From: an uncultured Clostridia bacterium
GTDB lineage: Bacteria > Bacillota > Clostridia > Oscillospirales > Ruminococcaceae
Length of the DNA stretch: 29,283 bases
Assembly: GCA_947588775.1 (NCBI GenBank)
Contig: CANPZQ010000004.1
Coordinates: 1 to 29,283, forward strand
Direction of reading: 5' to 3'
The position numbers and the translations under genes are program-made. Positions 24,764 through 29,283 of this stretch are shown here, one piece after another (positions within the stretch are counted from its first letter, which is position 1; each line of letters starts with the position of its first letter). Below the pieces are notes generated by a model. The model saw only the letters and a program-made list of their open reading frames with translations. It made no database searches and was not told where the DNA came from.

Positions 24764-24792
24764 TTTACTTCCCCATTCCCCCATGCTATAAT
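24764..24792 (+). promoter_or_regulatory. Sigma-A promoter of the retropepsin-like gene
   Basis: TTTACT (24764-24769), 17-nt spacer TCCCCATTCCCCCATGC, TATAAT (24787-24792) with extended -10 TGC; the ATG is 34 nt on. Back to back with the opposite promoter at 24672-24701. Confidence 0.82.
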
Positions 24793-24825
24793 ATCCTAAA
24801 ACCCCACATTCAGGAGGCAAGCACC

Positions 24826-25581
24826 ATGAACACCATTCGCTTTAAAAACATCGCGAAAATCATGCTGATTCCGGGCAGGGCGGACGGGGCGGAGGGCATG
24901 TTCGTGTTCGATACGGGGGCTATGCAGACGTCGCTTAACAGGAAATATTTCCCGGATTTCGAGGGCAAAACCGCCGAGGTCGCAATCTTTGACAGTAGCA
25001 TGGCGGAGGCGGCGGCCGCCGAGGTCACGCTTCGCGAATTTTCGGTCGGAAGCGTCGCTGCGCACGATTTTCCGGCCATGCTTTTTGACATGTCATACGT
25101 CGAAAACGCGCTTCGGGCGGTCGATTCGGAGGTTTGCATTTACGGCTCCGTCGGCATGGATTTTTTCGGCGGCGCGCCGATTCTGATTGACTACGAGCGT
25201 TCCGAAATAACCGTCGACCCGGATATTGACGTTTCGGGGGCGGAAAAAATCCCGCTGAACGTGGGCGCGCTCCCGGTTTTTTCGGTTGAAATCGGCGGCG
25301 AGCCCCATAACTTCGTTCTCGACACCGGCGCGAACACCTGCCTTATGTCGGGCGAGCTCGCGGATAAAATAACCGTTTCGCCGATTGAGGATTCGCCGGG
25401 AGTTTACACCGTCCAGAAAATCCTGGTCGGCTCGCACGAATACCGAAACGTCGAGGCCGTTTTCACCGACATCTCCCGTATTCGCGCCAAATTCGCCGCC
25501 GACGGCGTTATCGGGGGTCAGATACTGTCTGGGCAGCGGTCGGTTATCGATTTTAAAAACGGCGCGCTGTATTTGTTTTAA
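24826..25581 (+). CDS. Two-lobed retropepsin-like aspartic protease
   Basis: A 251-residue protein containing two aspartic protease half-sites: FDTGAMQTS with D29 and LDTGANTCLM with D166. Each is followed by the family's closing block (GSVGMDFFGGAPILIDYE and GVIGGQILSGQRSVIDF). The two halves are similar in layout, so it looks like an internal duplication that makes a single-chain version of the normally dimeric retropepsin fold. No signal peptide or membrane helix is seen. AGGAGG is 8 nt before the ATG. It diverges from a signal-less trypsin-like protease, and a terminator follows. Confidence 0.82.
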   Translation: MNTIRFKNIAKIMLIPGRADGAEGMFVFDTGAMQTSLNRKYFPDFEGKTAEVAIFDSSMAEAAAAEVTLREFSVGSVAAHDFPAMLFDMSYVENALRAVDSEVCIYGSVGMDFFGGAPILIDYERSEITVDPDIDVSGAEKIPLNVGALPVFSVEIGGEPHNFVLDTGANTCLMSGELADKITVSPIEDSPGVYTVQKILVGSHEYRNVEAVFTDISRIRAKFAADGVIGGQILSGQRSVIDFKNGALYLF

Positions 25582-25614
25582 AGATTAAATTTGTGCATCT
25601 GTAAAATACCGAAG

Positions 25615-25647
25615 CCCGCGTGGAATGGGATTGGCACGCGGGTTTTT
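25615..25647 (+). terminator. Intrinsic terminator of the retropepsin-like gene
   Basis: Stem CCCGCGTG (25615-25622) and CACGCGGG (25635-25642), 12-nt loop, then five T at 25643-25647. Confidence 0.88.
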
Positions 25648-25727
25648 GAATGAGAATTTTAAGATGGCGGGAATTGATGGGTCGGCATATGTTTATATGC
25701 CCGAAAAGGAGGATTTACGGCATAAAA

Positions 25728-25756
25728 ACCGAACCGATGAAACACACCGGTTCGGT
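25728..25756 (-). terminator. Intrinsic terminator of the transglutaminase gene
   Basis: Stem ACCGAACCG (25728-25736) and CGGTTCGGT (25748-25756) with an 11-nt loop, followed on the minus strand by TTTT. It lies 37 nt beyond the stop at 25793. The stretch 25648-25727 before it shows no supported gene. Confidence 0.85.
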
Positions 25757-25792
25757 AAATTAAATATGCTGTTTTATCGCGCAATCCCGGTT

Positions 25793-27166
25793 TTACCCCA
25801 GCCCCGCCAGAATCTGCTGCATCAGGATTCCGTCGGCGACGTTGGTTTGGCCGTTTTTGTCGAAGTCGGCGAAGTCGGAGGTTTCGACGTTTTGGTCGAG
25901 GCCGGCGAGGATTCGCTGCATGATTACGCCGTCCGAAATGTTGATTTCGCCGTCGTCGTTGAGGTCGCCGCGCGGGGGCTCGGTTCGCTGACATACCGTG
26001 CAGACGCCGTTTTCAAAGCGATGGCCCTTCGCGGATAGCTCGAAATCCTCTAAAACCGCGCCGCAGACGGAGCATTCGCCGCCGCCGGTTCTGCCGCTGT
26101 GGGCGCAGTCCGGGTCGGCCGCCCCGATTCTTTCGCCCGCGTGAACGGAGTATGCGCAGAGCGGGACGTTGTAGGCTTTCTTAAAGCTGTCCGACGTGAA
26201 TTCATCGTCGAAATCGCGGTCGGCGTATGCGGAATTTGTCCCCAAAAGATAATATTCATAATTAACCGCACCCGCGTCCCACGTCGCGTCGAGGAGGAAG
26301 TATTCCCCATACAGATTAACTATATTCCACGCGTGATAGCCGCCGGCGACGTAGCCGGTGATATAGCGGCAGTCGATACCGAGCGTCAGCATCATTCTAT
26401 AGAACAAGAGCGCGTAGCCCGAGCATACGCAGGTTCTGTCCTTGATGGCGGCGTATGCCGAATGCTTCACATAATAGGTGTCGTCGTAGAGGTTTTCGTA
26501 GTCGTATGTGACGTTTTCGCAGAGCCAGTCGTAGACGGCGGAAATTTTTTCATAGGGGGAAATTCTCGGGCTGCGAATGCCGAGCTCGTCGATCAGCTCT
26601 TCAACCAAACCGCCGACCTGTGCCTCCTGCTCCGCCGACGAATAGTAAAAGCCGGGCTCGTAGGAGATGATATATCCGTCGATGAGGCGTTTTCCGGCTT
26701 CGCCCTTCACAAACGCGCAGGAAAGCATACCTCCGTAGGTATCGCCGATTTGCCTCAGATAATCGCCCTTGTCGGGCTCGCCGGTATGGCGCAGGCCTTC
26801 GTCGATTATATCGTTATAGTATTCGTTAGCGACGTCCTGCCACCTGACCTCGTTTTCATGTTCGCCGTGGCCTTCAATAACCATCGCAAAATCGGGGAGC
26901 CTGTCGCGGACGCATTCCGCCCAGTATCTTCCCGCCTCCGCCGCATTGTCGAACCGCGGAAGCTCGTCGTAATTGTAATTTGCAAGGGGGGAAGCGTCGG
27001 CCTCGAGCATTAACGAATCCGGCTCAAGGAAGCCCGGCGTTCTGTCCGGCTCGAGGGAGCGGTTGAGGGTGGGGCCGAGCCGCGCGGGCTTTCCCCATGC
27101 CGCAGAAGCGTTTATCGGAAACGCCGCGACCACCATCGCCGTAAGAATCAGAAGTAACCGTTTCAT
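25793..27166 (-). CDS. Secreted transglutaminase-like protein with a C-terminal dockerin
   Basis: A 457-residue exported protein. A signal peptide (MKRLLLILTAMVVAAFPINASA) is followed by a region of unknown fold. A transglutaminase-like cysteine protease domain comes next (about 200-310), with its triad in C248 (TCVCSGYALLF), H278 (GGYHAWNIV) and D293 (LLDATWD). Then comes a cysteine-rich module (CSVCGAVLED ... GHRFENGVCTVC) and a type I dockerin with two calcium loops (GDLNDDGEINISDGVIMQ and DFDKNGQTNVADGILMQ). The dockerin implies docking to a cohesin scaffold, possibly at the cell surface. GGAGG is 7 nt before the ATG. Promoter at 27193-27221, monocistronic. Confidence 0.9.
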   Translation of the reverse strand: MKRLLLILTAMVVAAFPINASAAWGKPARLGPTLNRSLEPDRTPGFLEPDSLMLEADASPLANYNYDELPRFDNAAEAGRYWAECVRDRLPDFAMVIEGHGEHENEVRWQDVANEYYNDIIDEGLRHTGEPDKGDYLRQIGDTYGGMLSCAFVKGEAGKRLIDGYIISYEPGFYYSSAEQEAQVGGLVEELIDELGIRSPRISPYEKISAVYDWLCENVTYDYENLYDDTYYVKHSAYAAIKDRTCVCSGYALLFYRMMLTLGIDCRYITGYVAGGYHAWNIVNLYGEYFLLDATWDAGAVNYEYYLLGTNSAYADRDFDDEFTSDSFKKAYNVPLCAYSVHAGERIGAADPDCAHSGRTGGGECSVCGAVLEDFELSAKGHRFENGVCTVCQRTEPPRGDLNDDGEINISDGVIMQRILAGLDQNVETSDFADFDKNGQTNVADGILMQQILAGLG

Positions 27167-27192
27167 CGAAATCCTCCTTCCGTGTTAAGGAT

Positions 27193-27221
27193 AGTTTACC
27201 ACGGAAGAGGGGAAATGTCAA
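27193..27221 (-). promoter_or_regulatory. Sigma-A promoter of the transglutaminase gene
   Basis: Minus strand: perfect TTGACA (27216-27221), 17-nt spacer TTTCCCCTCTTCCGTGG, TAAACT (27193-27198). Confidence 0.78.
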
Positions 27222-27274
27222 GTATAGAGGGGTAGGGGATAGAGGGGCTTGGGGGAAAAGCGGTTCATATCGAA

Positions 27275-27360
27275 GGCGCGGCGAATGGGGCGGGCGGGGT
27301 TGCGGGAAATGTTGGAGGGCGGGCGGGTGGGCGCAGGAAACCAGCCCCATTCGCCGCGCC
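27275..27360 (-). repeat. Intergenic hairpin element, copy D
   Basis: A 17-bp perfect inverted repeat (GGCGCGGCGAATGGGGC 27275-27291; complement 27344-27360) around a 52-nt loop. Reverse-complemented, the loop starts TGGTTTCCTGCGCCCACCCG and continues CCCGCCC, the same core as copies A-C in the opposite orientation. The plus strand contains GGGCGGGCGGGTGGG at 27317-27331, a G-quadruplex motif. The arm sequence differs from A-C but pairs without a mismatch. Confidence 0.85.
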
Positions 27361-27409
27361 GGATTTACGTACAAAACCTAAAATGACCCGACGCCCCACC
27401 CCCGGCCCA

Positions 27410-27463
27410 AGCCGAATCCCGCCCCCGAAGCCCCCTTGCGGGGCGGAGCGGGGACGGGTGAGG
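27410..27463 (+). repeat. Second intergenic repeat (R2), copy 2
   Basis: The part 27422-27463 matches 11483-11524 with two differences, and includes the small GCCCC/GGGGC hairpin. A longer diverged copy lies in inverse orientation at 27641-27687: AGCCGAATCCCGCCCCC (27410-27426) pairs with 27671-27687 with one mismatch. Confidence 0.78.
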
Positions 27464-27480
27464 GTTGGGCTTTTAGAGGT

Positions 27481-27500
27481 TAGAGCGTTAGAAAGTTAGA
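27481..27500 (+). repeat. 20-nt purine-rich repeat, copy 2
   Basis: Identical to 6740-6759 over 20 bases (TAGAGCGTTAGAAAGTTAGA). A looser relative follows at about 27566-27600 (GAGAGGTAGAGAGTTAGAAG). Confidence 0.65.
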
Positions 27501-27640
27501 GAATAGAAGCAGTCTAACCGGGTTTTGCAAAAAATCGCGGTTGTGGTGCAAGTCTGAACCGGGGGTTGAGAGGTAGAGAGTTAGAAGATAGAAAGTTTGG
27601 AGTGAGAAAAAATTTAAGCTTGGCTGCTAAGGCCTGAGCC

Positions 27641-27687
27641 TCACCCACCCCCTCTTCGCCTGCGGCTCCGGGGGGTGGGATTCGGCT
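27641..27687 (-). repeat. Second intergenic repeat (R2), inverted diverged copy
   Basis: Reverse-complemented it begins AGCCGAATCCCACCCCCC and ends GGGGGTGGGTGAGG, aligning end to end with 27410-27463 but with a changed and shorter middle. It forms its own hairpin, as it is flanked by GCCTGAGCC and GGCTCAGGC. Confidence 0.6.
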
Positions 27688-27737
27688 CAGGCGGGGGATT
27701 GGGCGCGCGGCTCCCATCGGGTTTTCATCTAACCCCC

Positions 27738-27819
27738 GCGCGGCGGGGAAAGCTGGTGCGTCGGTCCCACCCGCCCGCCCCCGTACTTTCCTGCCATCCC
27801 CCCGCTTTCCCCGCCGCGC
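27738..27819 (+). repeat. Intergenic hairpin element, copy C, abutting the spo0A stop
   Basis: A 16-bp perfect inverted repeat (GCGCGGCGGGGAAAGC 27738-27753; complement 27804-27819) and a 50-nt loop starting TGGTGCGTCGGTCCCACC. Compared with copy A, the A in GGAGAAAGC is G here and its pairing partner T is C, a compensatory change. The right arm overlaps the last base of the spo0A stop codon, so it may act as the 3' end of that transcript. Confidence 0.88.
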
Positions 27820-28604
27820 TACCTCACCGCCCCCGCCCGCTCCTTAAACCTCAGCTTAATCTTATCCGCAATCAGCGCGATAAATTCCGAGTTGGTCGGC
27901 TTGCCCTTGCCGGTGTTCACGGTGAAGCCGAAATAGGAGTTCAGCGTTTCGATGTCGCCGCGGTCCCACGCGATTTCGATGGCATGGCGGATAGCGCGTT
28001 CGACCCGCGAGGGGGTGGTCTGGAATTCCTCAGCGACCGTCGGATAGAGGAGCTTCGTCACGCATTCAAGCATCTCGCTGTCGTCGATGCAGTGCAGAAT
28101 CGCGCTTCTAAGATAGTGGTACCCCTTGATATGCGCCGGCACGCCGAGCTGATGAATCATCTCGGTGACGACAACCTCGAGGTTCGGCTCCCTCCCCTGC
28201 GGGAACGCCGCACGCGGGTCCTCCAGAAAATCGTACCCCAAAAGCTCGTTGATTCTGTCCCCGAGGATTTTCGGGTCGAACGGCCGTATCAGGTAATACG
28301 CCGCGCCCGCCTGAATCGCCTGCCGCTGCGCGAACGCGTTGTCGCATGGCGACGTGACGATGAATATCGGCTTTTTCACGCCGGAGCGGTTAATTTTCTT
28401 GATTAGTTCAATCGCGTCAAGGTTCGGCATCGAAAGGTCTAAAATCGCCGCGTCGGGCGTTTCATCCTTAACCGCGTCAAACAAAATCCCTCCGTCCTTC
28501 GGCCGCGTAATGCAGAAAAATCCCATTCCCCGAAGCGCGTCCGCGCATGTCACCCCAAACTCCCGAGAGTCGTCGCCGATTAAAACTTTGATTTTTTTGG
28601 TCAT
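27819..28604 (-). CDS. spo0A: Sporulation master response regulator Spo0A
   Basis: Controls entry into sporulation; when phosphorylated it binds TGNCGAA boxes. The 261 residues hold a receiver domain (acidic pocket D11/D12, phospho-acceptor D56 in AILDLSMP) and the Spo0A-specific DNA-binding domain with LGVPAHIKGYHYLR, TTPSRVERAIRHAIEIAW (recognition helix) and GKPTNSEFIALIADKI. The receiver's usually invariant lysine before PFD is arginine here (LIRPFD, R107), and the switch Thr lies in IVTSPC. The ATG at 28604 has GGAGG 6 nt upstream; the longer ORF start has none. No spoIVB gene lies directly upstream, unlike the Bacillus arrangement: a divergent secreted-protein gene does. Confidence 0.96.
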   Translation of the reverse strand: MTKKIKVLIGDDSREFGVTCADALRGMGFFCITRPKDGGILFDAVKDETPDAAILDLSMPNLDAIELIKKINRSGVKKPIFIVTSPCDNAFAQRQAIQAGAAYYLIRPFDPKILGDRINELLGYDFLEDPRAAFPQGREPNLEVVVTEMIHQLGVPAHIKGYHYLRSAILHCIDDSEMLECVTKLLYPTVAEEFQTTPSRVERAIRHAIEIAWDRGDIETLNSYFGFTVNTGKGKPTNSEFIALIADKIKLRFKERAGAVR

Positions 28605-28659
28605 AATTATCCTCCGTTCTTTTTTAGGAAAATTTACAATTTTTTCCTTATCCATTCAC

Positions 28660-28688
28660 ATTCTACCATAATATGGAAAAATAATCAA
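28660..28688 (-). promoter_or_regulatory. Probable promoter of spo0A
   Basis: Minus strand: TTGATT (28683-28688), 17-nt spacer ATTTTTCCATATTATGG, TAGAAT (28660-28665). The GAAT within the -10 could also serve sigma-H, but no matching AGGAA(T/A) -35 is seen. It lacks the C-tract of most other promoters in this window. Confidence 0.6.
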
Positions 28689-28912
28689 GCCCACCGCTAA
28701 AAATTCGGAGGAATAGACAAAAGAGCCCGAAAAAATTCGTCCCCTCTTTGCAGATGCCCGTCGAAATATGGGGGCATAGGGTAGAACGAGGTACAATATG
28801 TGGGGGAGAGGCGGCATATATTCCACATCAAGCTGCCCTGCCGCCGCTTTAATGTGCAGGAAATGTTTTATGCCGCTTCTTTTCTCTTTTCCCAAATTTT
28901 TTCCTTCCCACC
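28689..28912. other. Intergenic stretch between spo0A and the last gene
   Basis: Apart from the two flanking promoters I see no gene, strong hairpin or repeat. There are small inverted repeats (ATGCCC/GGGCAT near 28754-28777; ATGTGG/CCACAT near 28798-28824) and one 6-of-7 match to a Spo0A box (CGTCGAA, 28759-28765). Confidence 0.5.
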
Positions 28913-28940
28913 TTGCAAACCCCTCTGAAATAGTGTATAA
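28913..28940 (+). promoter_or_regulatory. Sigma-A promoter of the last gene
   Basis: TTGCAA (28913-28918), 16-nt spacer beginning ACCCCTC and ending TAGTG, and TATAAT (28935-28940), 39 nt before the ATG. Confidence 0.75.
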
Positions 28941-28979
28941 TATACTCACACTTGGACTTATATCAAACGGAGGATGACA

Positions 28980-29283
28980 ATGAAAAAATTTTTATGCTTT
29001 TTGCTGGCGGTTGCGGCGGCGATGATGATGACGCTGCCGGGGGCGGCTTACGACGGGCTGGAGCTCACTCTTGAACCCGACAAGCAGTCCTATTCCGACG
29101 GCGAGGACATCATCATCACGCTGACGGCGGAAAACACGGGCTATATGGACATAAACGGCCTGACGCTGAGGCATATTCGACCCGAAAACCTGCCGAAGGG
29201 CTATAAGCTCGCCGACAAGGCTTCCGAAAGCGGCGGGGCCGACCTTACGCCGGGCGGAAGATATTCGCTCAAGGCGGTCTATA
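28980..29283 (+). CDS. Secreted protein, N-terminal part only (cut by window end)
   Basis: An ATG at 28980 with GGAGG 6 nt upstream opens a frame that stays open to the window edge (101 codons). It encodes a signal peptide (MKKFLCFLLAVAAAMMMTLPGAA) and then a beta-rich, immunoglobulin-like stretch (LELTLEPDKQSYSDGEDIII ... TAENTGYMDINGLTL), of the kind used in surface or adhesive proteins. The family cannot be named from this part. It diverges from spo0A. Confidence 0.8.
   Translation, partial: MKKFLCFLLAVAAAMMMTLPGAAYDGLELTLEPDKQSYSDGEDIIITLTAENTGYMDINGLTLRHIRPENLPKGYKLADKASESGGADLTPGGRYSLKAVY

Larger units (their letters stand above)
27222..27818. other. About 600-nt gene-free repeat region between spo0A and the transglutaminase gene
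   Basis: No coding sequence is supported. In order it contains hairpin D (27275-27360), repeat R2 (27410-27463), the 20-nt purine-rich repeat (27481-27500) with a looser copy near 27566-27600, an inverted diverged R2 (27641-27687) inside a GCCTGAGCC/GGCTCAGGC hairpin (27632-27640 and 27684-27692), and hairpin C (27738-27819), which touches the spo0A stop. Confidence 0.75.

Noticed and set aside
25665..25790. Short plus-strand ORF containing AAGGAGG near 25705
   Set aside because: It runs through the terminator of the opposite gene and becomes the shadow of the dockerin coding region.
28759..28765. Spo0A box near the spo0A gene
   Set aside because: Only one 6-of-7 match (CGTCGAA), about 75-100 nt upstream of the promoter; such matches are expected by chance.
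28656..28949. 97-residue minus-strand ORF between spo0A and the last gene
   Set aside because: It overlaps both promoters, lacks a convincing ribosome site and has no recognisable domain.
1..29283. CRISPR array, tRNA, rRNA, transposase or phage genes
   Set aside because: I looked for regular spaced repeats, tRNA-like folds with TTCGANNC arms and typical mobile-element proteins on both strands and saw none.

Overview
The window looks like chromosomal DNA from a spore-forming, Gram-positive gut-type Clostridium relative (Oscillospirales/Ruminococcaceae-like). The grounds are a full-length spo0A, strong AGGAGG-type ribosome sites, sigma-A promoters, a dockerin-bearing secreted protein, a QueH-type queuosine enzyme, and a fairly GC-rich composition with an AT-richer patch near 8.8-9.9 kb. 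The organism call is inference; no rRNA or tRNA is present to fix it.

Layout. 1-126: tail of an unidentified plus-strand gene. 253-4847: minus-strand run of an acyl-CoA synthetase-like ligase, queH and recQ. 5236-8796: a membrane-anchored GH43 glycosidase diverging from a secreted subtilisin-like protease that is split by a one-base frameshift in a G-run. 8916-9871: AT-rich patch with a GNAT acetyltransferase and a deletion-scarred P-loop kinase gene. 9924-11213: a lipoprotein with an internal duplication. 11746-13146: thyA-folA operon. 13276-16655: three-gene operon of acyltransferase, GT8 glycosyltransferase and a GT8-acyltransferase fusion. 16836-18257: DUF4874/DUF4832-like membrane-anchored protein, convergent with a two-gene operon (18306-22475) of a GT-C-like polytopic membrane protein and a DUF2194-like exported protein. 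22740-23747: acyltransferase-3 membrane protein. 23814-25581: a signal-less trypsin-like protease diverging from a two-lobed retropepsin-like protease. 25793-27166: secreted transglutaminase-like protein with dockerin. 27819-28604: spo0A. 28980-end: start of a secreted protein.

Two sequence-level patterns go beyond the genes. First, the long intergenic regions (about 4.9-5.2, 11.2-11.75 and 27.2-27.8 kb) carry a family of 63-90 bp hairpin elements. Each has 14-17 bp perfectly paired arms whose sequences differ between copies but always pair, around a loop with a conserved C/G-rich core that on one strand is a classic G-quadruplex motif. In two places the elements occur in the same composite order with a second repeat between them. 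Second, most promoters share one layout: TTGACA-like -35, a C-tract directly after it, 16-18 bp spacer ending TG(C), then TATAAT-like -10.

Functionally, 13.3-23.7 kb is best read as an envelope glycolipid or polysaccharide locus: two acyltransferases, two GT8 domains, a GT-C-like protein, a DUF2194-like and a DUF4832-like protein, and an O-acyltransferase. The product is unknown and this is the best candidate for an undescribed system.
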